From NCBI GenBank assembly GCA_000827265.1, contig KN834749.1, positions 485,500-549,499 on the forward strand: a stretch of 64,000 bases of DNA. Reading direction: 5' to 3'. Below the pieces are notes generated by a model that worked only from the letters and a program-made list of their open reading frames with translations, did not search any database and was not told where the DNA came from. Source of the stretch: Collybiopsis luxurians FD-317 M1. Lineage: Eukaryota > Basidiomycota > Agaricomycetes > Agaricales > Omphalotaceae. Below are positions 44,044 to 56,133 of the stretch, piece by piece. Both the position numbers and the translations under genes were made by a program. Each line of letters starts with the position of its first letter. Positions within the stretch are counted from its first letter, which is position 1.

Positions 44044-46383
44044 ATGACCTCTGTAGCCAGTTGTAAGTTTCAATCTACCACCACCACTACCACCACATTC
44101 TCAGAATTCCTTCTAGTCTTCCCTTTAAAACGAAGCCCTCGTGCTCGTTCTCGCAAAAATCAGCCTTTACAATTTCTACTTTCCTCAAAACCTGATCTTC
44201 AAATCATTCCTGAAGAAGAAGACGAGCCTCGGCCATCTTGCTCTTCATGGACTACTTCTTCTACGTGTAATACTCCAGACTTAAAAAGGCGCAGGTAAGC
44301 ATCTCAATTATCCTCAAGTTTCTCGTCACTTACAGTTATATCCAGACCTATCTCTCCTCACGAAATTCGCATCGCCAAAATCCCCATTACAGACGATGAC
44401 GACGATTTGGAAAACTTCTCCTTGCTCGCTGCACCAAGACCTGCCCCACGACCCCCTTGCTCTGCCTCTCCGGCTTCTTCTCCAGACTCCTTCCAACTCA
44501 CATTTACCGAAGAGTCGTTTAGATTCCCTCATCCACCACTTCCAACACCCTCTTCTTCAGACCTCCACTTTGGCGTCCAGTCTCCAATTTCCAGTCCGAG
44601 CTCTGACTCGTCAGCTCTACCTTTAACCCCTACTTCTTCCGATGACGAATTTCAGTTGCCTGCGGCCCTCATTCCACGCAGAGCGTCTATCCGCCCCCTG
44701 ACCATTGTCAAGAACGGCGCTTTACCTTCCATGTTCAGTCATTCTCCTTCAGAGTTGTCCGATGAAGAGTCGTCCGTATCTGATATGGAGTCAGAACCAG
44801 AGTCCGATTCAGAGTGGTACAGTCGTGAACTGAGTCAAATCGTGACTCTGCGCTCCGCTTTTCCGCCCAACTTCCCAAAAACTGTCAGATCTGACTCTGC
44901 CAGACCAGAATCGATGATTGGTTCAGTCCACACTGGATCCCTTTCCCCGGCTTCTTCCGCTTCTTCAAACTTCCCTTCTCCTCAGCTTGACCCGGCTTAC
45001 CCTAGGCGTCGGTATCCTATCCCCACACGTTCACCCCCTCCTCCCCCCCGAGACTCCTTGGTTCCATCTCCTGTGGATCTTGAAGACGACGTGTTCCTGG
45101 TGCGACCGGAGAACCCTGAACCCCGCCGACGACCCCCTCCTCGCATGAGCATCCCCGCCGACTTTGGTTTCTTCCCCGAAGACGGCGATGCTTCTGAAGA
45201 GGAAGATGATGATGACGACAATGTTCTAACCTACTACATTGAGGCGGAGGCTTCTACTCCTTCCACATCCTCTGGCAGTTTCTATTCGCAACCTTCGCAC
45301 ATTGAACGCTTTTCCATCTCCGATCTTGAAGAGGGTGAACTCCAATTCGAGGTCGATACGGATCTTGACCGCCCAATCATGCTTCCTCTATCACTACCCA
45401 ACACTCCTATTGATCTCGAGGCCGATATTGCCCATGGGCTCGCCGAGCTTCAGATGCGCAGAAGAGAAGCGGGTGTTCCCATTGACGAGATTCCAACACG
45501 CCCAACGTCATCACTCTCACTCTCTCGCACTCCATCTCGAAGGCGAATGCGCAGAAACGTGACGGTGTCAGTCCCTATCGCCATTGATTGGAATCTTTCA
45601 GAGGAGGAAGAAATTGCAGCAGATGAGGCTAGGGAGGAAGCTGCTGCTCAGGATCAAACACGACAATTTCTTTCTGCGCCTGCTATCGAGGTGAAGGAGA
45701 CTAAGGAAGAGGTCGTCGTTTCTGAAGAACCAGCCCAGGACTCCTTATACGAAGAGTATGAGTTGCCCTTGGAAGATGACAGTCCTGTTCTTCGCTCTCG
45801 ATGGAGCTCGTCTACCTTGTCGTCCATCCAACAGGAGCAACAGGGTAGAGGCTGGCGCTCATCGAAGCTCCGACTTTACTTTGGTGGCTCTAAGAAACGC
45901 TCCAACTCTGTCTCTTCTGGTCTTCTCTCGCCTACCACCCCCTCTACGCCATCAAAGCCAAAACTCGACTTGAAACAAAAAACTCGCAACAAGAAACGCA
46001 CAGTCGTGGTTATGGGCCCTCCTAGTTCTGCTTCCGGATCCTCCGGTTGGAGTTACGGGTCGTCGCCCGTCAAGCCCCCTTCGTCACCCAATCCTACCTC
46101 CGCACCGGTCGCAGGACCAATGTCACCTTATTTCGATTATTCAAGTCGTTCACCAGCCGCGAAGCGTCATCGTCCAAGGACTTCCGATGAGGTCATGGTC
46201 ATTGGATATGGTCACCAACCGAGTGGTGCTGGAGTCCGCAGGAGAGGAAGTACCAGTACGTGTTGCAGTAGTGCTGCCGGAAGCGGAGCCAGTGACGCAT
46301 CTAGTATCCGTAGTGGCTCAAGCAGTGCCAGCTCTGGATTGAGGCGAAAGCCTATACCCGTCGAAATGTTCTTGAGGGCCTAG
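44044..46383 (+). CDS. long disordered Ser/Pro-rich protein, unrecognised
   Basis: Exon 1 starts at 44044 (MTSVASCKFQSTTTTTTTFS) and carries RSPRARSRKNQPLQF. An intron (GTAAGC...ATCCAG) leads to PISPHEIRIAKIPITDDDDD and one very long exon. Composition is dominated by Ser, Pro, Glu and Asp, with Pro runs and acidic runs (SEEEDDDDDN). Islands that may be functional are RRASIRPLTIVKNGALPSMF, DWNLSEEEEIAADEAREEAA, GRGWRSSKLRLYFGGSKKRS and the C-terminus LRRKPIPVEMFLRA. About 760 residues. No domain recognised. Basic patches suggest a nuclear or signalling scaffold, but that is a guess. Confidence 0.72.
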
Positions 46384-46635
46384 TGTCTCTCCTTCTGAAT
46401 TTATCGCATAGCTCATTCCTTATTACATAGACATTTTCTAGTTTGCTTTTTCATTCATCTCACGACGAACCACGAACAACACTCATTGCTTGTTATTTTC
46501 CTAGCATGTTTTAAACTTATCAACATCTGTAGCCTATAGTCCCTTTCGCCCTTCTACATCCCATAATCTTGTATTTACCTGTTATCCATTACTAACTTAT
46601 ACCATTTGTACTTAATACAATTGTGAAAAATTTCA
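46384..46635. other. convergent 3' spacer
   Basis: Tail-to-tail spacer between the disordered-protein gene (+) and TBCA (-). AT-rich, with no ORF of note. Confidence 0.5.
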
Positions 46636-47178
46636 TTACATTGCTGCTTCCTCCAGGACAGCTTCCGCCGACAGATAATTTTCATCTTGGGCCAAAGAAG
46701 GTTCGTTCTTTGCCTTGACCTGTGCAACCAAAGAAACGTTCAAGTCAGGGCACAGGGGTGAGTTTGAGTCGGAGTAACCCACCACGATATCTCTAAGTTC
46801 ACCTACCACTCTTCCGGCCCTGTCAGTGGTATCGGTGACCATCTTGGATGATTCTTCGACAAGTCTTTTCTGCATTGAGATGAGGATTCTGATATGGCGC
46901 TGAACGGCGAACGTTCCCGATTTCTTACTGCGTTTTTCACGTCCCACTCTTCTGCACCATCGGCGATCATCTTGTCGAGCTTGCGTTGGAGATCTTCAGT
47001 TTCCTTGCGGTAAAGTCCATTCTCTTTCAGAAGTCTGGCGGAGTTGAGAAAAGGGGAAGAGCCAGGAATCTGATAAGGAATTTCGGGCTCAATGGGTCTA
47101 TTAAGAAGAGAATCCACACCGTTTCGCTGCTCCAGATTTTATCTTTAGCTGTCGTTTTAGGGCTACTATTTCACTCAT
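46636..47178 (-). CDS. TBCA: tubulin-specific chaperone A
   Basis: TBCA (Rbl2 in yeast) binds newly folded beta-tubulin. The ATG at 47178 opens MSEIVALKRQLKIKSGAAKR. An intron then leads to LLKENGLYRKETEDLQRKLD KMIADGAEEWDVKNA (a coiled helix), another intron to KLVEESSKMVTDTTDRAGRV, and the last exon ends KNEPSLAQDENYLSAEAVLE and EAAM. The three-helix layout and a length of about 112 residues fit the family. Continuous open frames here run through introns and hide the gene; the joined protein was recognised from the helix pattern and from the YRKE and EEWDVKNA motifs. Confidence 0.85.
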
Positions 47179-48044
47179 GGTAGTTGGAGATCAAAGAAGG
47201 AAGGTGAGAAATGGTGAGGATCGATGGAGTTCGAGTCTCCAATGGGACTGTATCGATTGTGGGTGGTAAGGTCGAGTCATCCGGCTCCGAATTCCAGTTT
47301 CCAGTAGTAGAAGATTCAGCCCATCCTGCGAGCTACTATAGTACTACTGTTGCTCCGGTTCCGTTAAGGATGATCGCCCAGTAGACTCATCTCCGTTTCT
47401 CCATCTTCGCTGTAATATAGGTCCATGGCTTCGGACTCTCTTTGAACTAATTCTCTCCCAATTCTCTCCCACTCGGAAATCCAGAACTCGAAGCGAGCCA
47501 AATTCTCTACTCGATCACAATAGCTTCGATCATATATGAGATGCGTATCCACGCCTTACGCCCATCCACACCGAGGAATTCTTTATTCTTCTTCTCGCGA
47601 AGGTTTCAACAACTTATTGGGTGGTCTTACGACGGGTGATTCCCGGAGGGTTCAAGATCTTGACACTTGGGATTCCAAAACCCCAAAACCTGAAGAATAA
47701 CGACTTTGTTTGTCCTTACAGAGTGAATAACATTTCTACCGACGACGGTCTATAACTATTATAGGTCCTCTAACACGAAAGAGGCATGTCTGAACCGAGA
47801 GGATGTACGAGTCGTGATGGTCGGGAATATTGTAAATATAAGCAAATGGACTTTACATTGTGAATGGAAGAGCTTGTACGACTTTGACTTGTTTGTATAG
47901 TTGATTGTGTGCAAATAGTGAGAAACAAGGCGGAGGGTCTTTGGACAACTTCCACCATTGTCCCTTTCTCTTTCACGAAAAAAATTAAAAAGAAAATAAA
48001 TTCCAGTCACGACCCACAACGACGAAACGATACGACTTTTATTC
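47179..48044. other. interval upstream of bHLH gene 1
   Basis: No recognised gene. A minus-strand open stretch at 47364-47552 (VENLARFEFWISEWERIGRE) is coding-like, but it opens with GTG rather than ATG and has a stop upstream, so it may be an exon of an unrecognised gene or a relic. The 100 bp before the bHLH ATG are AT- and CT-rich, as in promoters. Confidence 0.35.
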
Positions 48045-49151
48045 ATGGACCATCAGCAGCAACAGCATCAGCCTCACCAGCTGGCAGCTGCAGATGACAT
48101 CGCCAACCAAACCTTCACTTTCTATACTTCAGACCAGGAAACCCCCTTCAACGTGCAGTATAATACTGCTGCGATGAGCCCTTATCAGGTCGTAGCACAC
48201 AACGGCAGTCAAACGCGTGGGTTGTCCTTAACAATTTACTTACTAGAACACATGTTCATCAGATAATCTTTCAGGCCAATTGTCTGTCGAGGACTTGCAG
48301 GCGCAGGGTTTACAGTATACAAACATGATGATGCCTGCTCATCAATATCAGGATCCGTATAACACTTCTCCGTCGCCTCATGTTCCCATTCCTCTTTCAC
48401 ACTCCCCTCCGCCACCCTCGCCTGAGCTCTACGATCCTCTTTCTCCGCCAGTCTCTGGCTCGGACACTTCCGCAGACGGTTTGTACAATAGTAGCGCCAA
48501 TAATTCCCCTACGCATTCGAGGGCGAATAGCCTTGTCCATCGATCCCACATCCGTTACAATCCGACCCCTTCCCCGACCAGTTCTTCGGGCAGGCGGAGC
48601 CGTGGACGTTCACAAGATTCAGACGAGGACGACATGGGCGCGTATCATGAGAACCTTGCTCATTCTCGGAAGGAAGCCACTCGAAGACAAAGAATAGAAG
48701 CTGAACAACGCCGCAGAGACGAACTACGAGACGGCTACGCCAGATTGAAGGATGTCTTGCCCGTGTCTAACCAGAAAAGCAGCAAGGTGTCCCTGTTGGA
48801 ACGAGGTAAGCGCATCGTGTCCCGTACTTTCTCTCATATCGTCTGACGTTTTCTTTTCCGTTGCTTTTAGCCACTAATCATATTCAGCATCTCGAAAATG
48901 TGAATCGAGAGTTACAAAATCGTCTCGCGACTCTGGATGCAGAGATGCATCGGCTTCGTACCCTCAACGAGAAGATTTCCCTTACGTCCAACAACACTCC
49001 TTCTCCTGGACTGTTTTCGGAGGCTCGGCCACTGTCTCCCCCGCCCGACATGCCTCCCCAAACAATTGGTCCCAATCGAATACATCATGTGCCGTCGGAT
49101 GATTCCAGTCACTCTAGTCCTGCGGTGTCGGATGGAGGTGGCTACCAGTGA
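48045..49151 (+). CDS. bHLH transcription factor 1
   Basis: Three exons. The start MDHQQQQHQPHQLAAADDIA is Gln/His-rich; the middle is Ser/Pro-rich. The basic helix-loop-helix begins RKEATRRQRIEAEQRRRDEL, continues DGYARLKDVLPVSNQKSSKV, and after an intron ends ATNHIQHLENVNRELQNRL, followed by a short coiled coil. The basic region keeps Glu9 and Arg13 (E, then Arg four residues later), which predicts binding to CANNTG with a CACGTG preference; position 5 is Arg rather than His. About 330 residues. It is a close paralog of the factor at 55062-56133, with the bHLH intron in the same place. Target genes unknown. Confidence 0.9.
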
Positions 49152-50940
49152 CACGGATATTGCTTTGCTTGTGTTTGGTTTCCGGAAAAATCATCTGCTT
49201 TTTAAAAACTTCATCTCATCAAAATTTCTCCCCGCCCTCCTCCGCGTCCTTTTCCCTCTTCTTCAGCTTTCTTTGTTCTTTTCAACTGCAGTTCTGCTTT
49301 TGGTCGCATAGAAAATCAATTTGTTCAACGAGGAGTCGGCTCATGTGAGTGAGTTTGGCGCTGGGGACAAGTACAGCGCTGTGCGCTCCGGTTACTGACC
49401 CCGGCCCATTCCCTCAACCACTGGACCCGAATTCTCCGACTTGACGTTGAGGGTTCTTTGTCCGACTACAGCGTGTTGATGGTATCGGTGCCACCATCTC
49501 GTTGATCGATATGATCGCCCTTCTTTGCACTCTTTGGAAGGAAAAAAATTCCCGGAGAATTTTAGAATTTCTATGGACCCGTCTTGCCAGGGCTTCGGCT
49601 AGATTCCTGCCTCGTTTTTCTCCCCGCCTGCGATTACAAAAAAAAAGATGCACATACTTAGTTTTCAATCAAAAATTTCACGAGACAGCAGGTTTTTTTT
49701 TACACGCCCGCTCCTCTCCCTCGCGGATCGTCTGATTTCGTGCCCGATTTCTGCTCTCGTTCTCCAGCTTCTCCCGACTGAACTTCTTTTGTGCTTCTTC
49801 AAGGCGGGAATGAAAATACTCCTAGCAGCGGGGCCCGCAATGACCTCAATGATTCTTGACGAATGACGACGATATTGCATGGCTCGTATAGATGATTGAT
49901 CTGGAAGAAATGTCTTTATGAACCTAGATTGGGTGACAATCGTCCCCCGCCGTCCCTACGCCTGTGGGCTTAGCTTGATGCAGGCCAAGGGCAGGAGCCT
50001 TTGCGCTTCAGACGAAGGACGGTGAGTGCGGGCGCAGGAGTTTGCAGAATTTTTGGTTCGGACTGTTAATATCTCTTCTGTACGAGTTGGACTGGACTTT
50101 TTTTTTTTGGCAGTTTGTATGTATATAGTTGGCGCACGCACGCAATTTGGTTTGTTTGAAATGTATGATGTTAAATAAAAATGCTTTCTATTGGGCGGAA
50201 AAAGGTTACTGGTAGCATGTCTTACTAGAAAGAGATAGGAGTGACAGACGATAGAGGATATGTACATGGTATCCTATGGTAACATGATGGAAGGCAGTCC
50301 AGCCTGGATCTGGAGGCGTAAACTCATACTACGAGGATAGAGGCTCAGGAACTAGAGAACAAGGTGGGAGCAAGATCGTGATGTACGTGGGCCATTTAGG
50401 GGTGAAAGAATAGGAGATTGAGTGACATTGAAGTCGGATGCATCAACAGATGAATCGGAAACTAGTCAGTCAGTACTTGCTTGCTCGCAAACGCATGTTG
50501 TACAACCTCGTCTGTATATTTGTGGTTGGCATTCAGAATTTGGGGGTTTCCCTTTTTTCAACGATGTCCCGTAAAGGAAAAGCTCTGTCGCAGGAGATTA
50601 GCAGGCGATGTAGCGTCGGTAATACAGGAGACGACGAGACGAAAGGATACGACCAAGCGTGGTGAGCGTGCGATCTAAATAGAACCCTGCGAATGAGATA
50701 TTTGTGCTGAGCTTGTCTGAAACAGTCAGAGCAAAGCGTTACTCTGCTCTGCGGACTAAGGCAAAGAGCTGCCATCAGATGAATGCAGACACAGTCTGAA
50801 GAACAAAGGAACCCGGTTTGGATTCTAGTGCATGTTGATAGACTGTATTTAACAACCACAACCACTCTATACTCAGAATGCAGGTATTAAGAACCAAACT
50901 AAGCTCATCGACCTAGTCGGGCCATGAGCGAGCTTAGGCC
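49152..50940. other. interval without a recognised gene
   Basis: Probably contains the 3' untranslated region of bHLH gene 1, with T-rich and poly-T stretches (near 49637, 49693 and 50099). Open frames are short and match nothing. No repeats long enough to call were seen by eye. Confidence 0.4.
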
Positions 50941-50959
50941 GGAACCACTGTTGGGAGGG

Positions 50960-52513
50960 CCTCAAGAACTGAATGACCACATATAATACAAGCACTGCAG
51001 AGATTGGTGAAATTGATGTCTTACGATAGAACCTAACCGCTCTCCGTGAAGCCGGTGCTTGACAAATTTGGGGCGTCCGTCAGTCCGCCGATGAAATGTA
51101 GTCTTGTCCGAAAGACAAGACTTTCGATTCTCGAGAAAATAATGACCACATCTAGCAGAAATGAATACACCCGGAGAATAGCAAGGACGGTCTGACATAT
51201 TAAAATGATATCCCCGGATCGCTCAAAGTGAGAAGAATTATACCTTTGACTTATAACGCGATATCTCATGAACAGCGCACGCATACCTATAGATTGACGG
51301 ATCCATCCAAAGACATCCGGCTGTGAGAGAGGCCTGGTGGGTCCCAGGGTGTCCAGTACTCCCATTCGACACCACAGGAAGATACTTGCTCCTTCATTCT
51401 GAAATGAAATCAAAATCAAGTGAACCATGCGTAGTTCTCACCTCAGCACTGGGCAGTGATCGACGGTAAGTACAGAAATAGGTATTATGGATTGGCTTTT
51501 GGAGGTTACGTTCGTATGCTTTGAGCCCGGAGAAAACTAATCGAGCTCCCTGAAGTCGCGGAGGAAATCGGACAGGTTGATCGAGCAGAAGAATATGAAA
51601 AGGATTTGTATCCTCAATGCAGAGATACTTGAGAAGGAAACGAAAGAGTAGCAGAGCATATTGGTCGGATCAGTTGCAGTTGCAAGTTCCTTCCTGACAG
51701 GCGAGCGACATCACAGGATTGAACTGGACAAACAGATTTTGGCTGGCATATAGGACTCCGTTACCGACATTTATCTGTCGGACGAGCCACAGCGACGGCA
51801 GACCAAGAACCAGATGACACGATAGAAGCGAGGTTTGAAAACCCCATTGAATTAGACTCATAACAATTATCCTGAGAGCCTCTTTCCAGAGAACTAGAAT
51901 CTGGTAGATAGAACGGAGAGTGCAGGGATACCTGGTGGTGGAAATTTCCTGTTTCGGTAAAAGCATGGAAAGGACAGTGATCTAACCGCTGATAGAGTAC
52001 AAAGTTGCCGGGATTTGAATGTCAAGGATTCGTACAAATCAACTGTTTCCGAAATCGGTGATCGTCGAATTTTAGGGCGCCTGCATGTAAACGTGAGGCA
52101 AGAGCGGTACAGGCGAACGGAGGGTTCTGAGTTGCAGCCAGAGTTGTTTAGAGTTCCTGTAACAAACCAAAACTAAAACCAGTTCTTTGGCGGGACTCTA
52201 GATCTTCCATTCAGGTGATCTTGAAATCCTAGGATCCTGGACTGAGCCATGCCGTCTCTAAATGCGTTGGGTCATATTCGGTAAAGAAGCTCGGACAAGG
52301 AACATACATAGATGAGTGGTACCGTTCATAGTTGAACGACGTAAAGATGAGCCCGTGGAAAAACTCTTGAAATTGCGCAGAGACGGACTGAACGACATCC
52401 CGACGCCCGACGTCGGTGACAGAAAAGGAAGAAAGTGCTTGGCATAACAGGCACGTGCGCCACTGTGACGACAGGAGGGTGACGTGACTAGATACTCACC
52501 CACTCTTTCCCAT
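50960..52513 (-). pseudogene. unrecognised multi-exon gene or relic
   Basis: Several minus-strand stretches look coding and are in order. From ATG 52513 (ATGGGAAAGAGTGG before a GTGAGT donor) come RRDVVQSVSAQFQEFFHGLI with FNYERYHSSMYVPCPSFFTE, then FACTALASRLHAGALKFDDH, then VSLHSPFYLPDSSSLERGSQ up to a GTAACG donor. YALLLFRFLLKYLCIEDTNP with DQPVRFPPRLQGARLVFSGL and SLPSAE follows, and lastly NEGASIFLWCRMGVLDTLGP after a GTGAGA...TTTCAG intron. One frame is interrupted by a TGA before SDQYALLLF. The parts do not join cleanly, so it may be a decayed gene or one with introns I cannot place. No family recognised. Confidence 0.3.
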
Positions 52514-52657
52514 CGACGACGTTGACGACGTTCCGCTCGCCGTTTTCCACGGATACCCCCTCACGTAGCTCACCTCAACCTCAAGGCCGTTTGAATTTTG
52601 CCCATTCCTCGGTTGCGAAACCTTCATCCTTGCACAGCCATCAATCAGTACAATACG

Positions 52658-53684
52658 ATGTGGTATGCATTACCCTGAATTATCGCCGAAATGTAGTCTG
52701 ATCATATCGTAGGTGCGATAACTGTCTCCTTGTGTTACCCTTGGTACGGCTCTATGATGTATCGAGTTTTCTGAGCTTGAAGCTGACCATCCGGTCGTTT
52801 ATACTCAGAGGGGCGGAGCGATGGCCTGGGCTATCATCATTGCTGCAAGTCTTGGTTTTCCATTACTTTTCAAGGATTTTCTTCAACTTGCCTCAGCTTT
52901 ATAGCATTGCTGGAGGGGTCTTTCTTCTGATTCGTGGCCAATATCTGTTCTTTACGGCGTTTGAATGGTACGATTCGTGTCTACTGACGTCAATTCGTTG
53001 CTCTCAATCCTCTAATCTGATAGGTACGTATATGGTGGTGTAGGTATCGCTGTTGCTTTTATTTCGGTCATTGGTCTCTTTGCTTTCTCAAATGTATGCT
53101 CTGCAGCCATTCGGATGTTGGTGTTCTCCTGACTCCTCTGTTAGCGGTCATACATCTGGACACGAGTATGCAAGTTTGTGTGGCCATTCATCATCGTCAT
53201 TTCCTGCATCAGAGCAATTCTCATGATTGTTGAACTGAATCGCGGGTACGTTAATTGTGCCACGATTACTGCTTCGTCCATCTCACTCTCCTCCGCAGGC
53301 AAGACAAAATCGTCTGGGAATGTCAAAATGGCGGCCAATTATGGTCTTCGAATGCAACGACCATCTCTACTACTGCGGACACATCATCTTCATTTCCAGC
53401 AGGTTTCTGTGCCGCGGGATTCTCGAGTATTTACACTGCATTCATTGTCTGCTTGCTGGCGGATCTTGTGTTCCAGGTCAGTCGTTCACCATCCATTGAC
53501 GTTGTTCCCTTTTTTCTAAAGGCCCTCCTTAGATTTACATGTACTTCATGACCTGGCGATACCAGAAGCGGCTAGAACATTACCATTCAATGAAGGGACC
53601 GTTCGCAGGAGGTAAGCTGTGCCCTTAGTCACCAAAATAGATACACTCTGACTTGTAACGTGCAAAGGGTACTACAACGCATAG
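52658..53684 (+). CDS. conserved small multi-pass membrane protein (MWCDNC type), unknown function
   Basis: Assembled from many tiny exons. Exon 1 is ATGTG. After GTATGC...CGTAG comes CDNCLLVLPL, then RGGAMAWAIIIAAS, LYSIAGGVFLLIRGQYLFFT, VYGGVGIAVAFISVIGLFAF, RSYIWTRVCKFVWPFIIVIS with CIRAILMIVELNRG, QDKIVWECQNGGQLWSS to CLLADLVFQ, IYMYFMTWRYQKRLEHYHSM, and finally GYYNA (stop 53682-53684). Four or so membrane helices; an extracytosolic loop with Cys (WECQNGGQLW, FCAAGFSSIY) and a cytosolic tail after KRLEHY. About 228 residues. I recall close relatives across Agaricomycetes annotated only as hypothetical. Every junction uses GT-AG. Confidence 0.82.
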
Positions 53685-55061
53685 GCGTTGCTCGCGTCCT
53701 GTCGCATTCTCTCACCTTTATACAGTCGTTTTTGTTTGGGTCTCCGTTTTGAACATTACTTATTCTTTAATTTCCTGGTATCTGTTCCAGTTTGTACTTA
53801 CGAACTTACGACACGCTAATGCTTCACGACGGCGGCTATGCTACGCTACATAGGCCACTTACTTTTCATGACATTTATGACGATGCCTCTAATGATACTG
53901 TTCTTGTTTTTGTCGATGATTGATGAATGGCAAGAAGAACCATTGCGGTTCGTTATTCGTTACCGACTCTAGAGTCGGCGATGGTGAGTGTTTACTAGTC
54001 GCTGAGTCCCCAAATTCTTTTCGGAAGGAACCTTGTTTTCGGCTAAACCCCCGCGATTGACGTATGCAGGCAATTCTGTGGTAATGGCGGTGCTTGATTA
54101 AGAGTTGTCTTTCTGGGCAAGTCCACTCATGAACATCGATTGAGAAAGTATCTATTGAGAGTTTTGATATTAAAAAAACGTTGCAGAGGGCATGCGGCAA
54201 CTCTGGCCTGGGTGTGACATTCGGTAAAAGCACTACATAGCGAACTGCGCTGGAGAATAGCCAGATAGTAGGAGGAAATATTGATGCGCGAGGCTTGGGG
54301 ACACACATGTACCCTGTTTCTGTTTTTTTGGAGACCTTCATCGTCTGACACGGCTGAAAGGCCAATCGGAAGTTTTACAGCATCTGGGGATTGGTGATGG
54401 TTCTCCGTTCTGAAAATGAACAGCACGAATGGGTGGGATACTCGGATCTTGATAGAGATTTCCTTGATTCCTGGGATGCAAGAGGAAGGAATCCTTTCAC
54501 GGATCATCGGGGCGAAAGAGAATCGGAGGGTTTTAGAGGTAAAAGAGTAATGAAAGCCTTGCTGTATAGATTAAAGGTAAATGATCCCTTGGAAATGACT
54601 CCATCTTGATTGCGGTAATTCAGGAGAAAGTACAGATTTCTAAACTGATTATATACAATGTTCTAAGAGATATGACCTGTCAGAACGAAACCTGGGCAAA
54701 TGGACGGGAATCCAGAAATGACTTTGTGTGCGAATCAGGCCGCGGGGGAAAATCTTGATCCTTAAAAGGAAATTACCTGATATACGCCACTCATATAAAA
54801 ACTAACCCAACATCCGTTCTTCCCATCCCTCAACCTCCTCTCAGCCCTTTCTCCTTCCGAGCCCTTTCTCCCTCTCCCTTCTCCGGGACATATCTCGAGG
54901 CAGCCGTTGCCCCCAACGTCCTAAGCTATTAGCTTTCCTGTGTCCAGTCTGTACTCTTCTCTGCTTTCTCTTCCTTCAATGCTCACTGCGCCACACACAG
55001 TTCTTATTTGAACTCACTTATTTTGTCTGTTGTATTTCTTTTTTGATTTATTCCTCTCCAA
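53685..55061. other. interval and promoter region of bHLH gene 2
   Basis: No recognised gene between the membrane protein and bHLH gene 2. Minus-strand open stretches (53889-54507) show no family. The last 270 bp form a clear core promoter: a TATA box at 54794-54800 followed by a long CT-rich leader. Confidence 0.45.
54794..54800 (+). promoter_or_regulatory. TATA box and CT-rich leader of bHLH gene 2
   Basis: TATAAAA precedes about 100 bp of strongly pyrimidine-rich sequence. The ATG is at 55062, so the 5' UTR would be roughly 230 nt. Confidence 0.55.
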
Positions 55062-56133
55062 ATGTCTCTCGACTTCGAATCCTCCCTCTCCCACTCTTCC
55101 TCCTTCATGGAGCCCATGGAAAGTCCTTCCTTCCTCTTGGATAACTCGATGGATTACCTCCAATATCCTAACCCTCCATCTCCCCCAAATTATGCATCTA
55201 CTTTGGGTCGTAAGTATCCTAAATTAACATTCAATCCACGTCATACTCATTTTTTTTTTCTTATTCTAGTTTCCAACACTACCAGTTCGCCGATGACTTT
55301 CCATACTGTACCTCTCTCCAGTCTGGGAGAGTACAACTACGCTCCAACCGCATTCTCACCTTCGCGTCCTTTCACTCCGATTGATAATGCCAGCATCTCT
55401 CCTCCTACTTTGACTTACAGTCTGAGTAACGCCGATGTCTCTTCGGATGACCAGCACTCGGGTAGGCACAGCCGTGGTTCTAACCCATCTCCGCCTCCAT
55501 CGGTGCCCTATGCCGCTACTGTGCCTAGGTCACATCGCTTCAATCCGATCGGTGTTCCTCCTCCTACCAGGACTAGCGCTCGTACTGCTGCTAACAAGAG
55601 GAGAAATAGCAAGGCTAACAACGATGACTCGGACGATCCTGAGGAAGAAGAATACCACCAATCTTCGGGAGGTGTGGATCCGTGAGCAATTTTCGCTTCT
55701 AATTACGATCCCCATCATTAACCTTTATTTCTACACAGTCGTCGAGAGGCTGTCCGTAGACAACGCATCGAGTCTGAACAAAAGCGTCGCGATGAGTTGA
55801 GAGATGGTTATGCTCGCTTGAAAGCGACGTTGCCCTCGATCAACCAGAAGTCAAGTAAGGTGACGCTCCTGGACCGTGGTAAGTCCCCTCCATCTTGATA
55901 GCTTATCGAGTTGCATCAGCTGATTTCCCCTCTATCTCCGTTTAGCTGCTAGCCATATCAAGTACCTCGACGCAGTACGCAACAGGCTCGAAGCTCAGCT
56001 TAAGGCCGCCGATGACGAGGTCAACAGGCTTCGCAATGTTAACGAGGCTCTCATGCTCGGAACCGCCAACCAGAGGCACGCTGCCGCCGCCATGGCTGCT
56101 GTCAATGCTGGAATGGTACCCACGACTTTCTAG
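55062..56133 (+). CDS. bHLH transcription factor 2
   Basis: Four exons. The start MSLDFESSLSHSSSFMEPME and Ser/Pro-rich middle lead to an acidic patch (NNDDSDDPEEEEYHQSS). The bHLH begins RREAVRRQRIESEQKRRDEL, continues DGYARLKATLPSINQKSSKV and, after an intron, AASHIKYLDAVRNRLEAQLK, with a coiled-coil extension to the end at VPTTF. The basic region has the same Glu9/Arg13 layout as the factor at 48045. The introns sit at GGTC|GTAAGT, GATCC|GTGAGC and CCGTG|GTAAGT. About 285 residues. The shared core QKSSKVxLLxRA and identical intron placement show the two arose by duplication. Confidence 0.9.
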
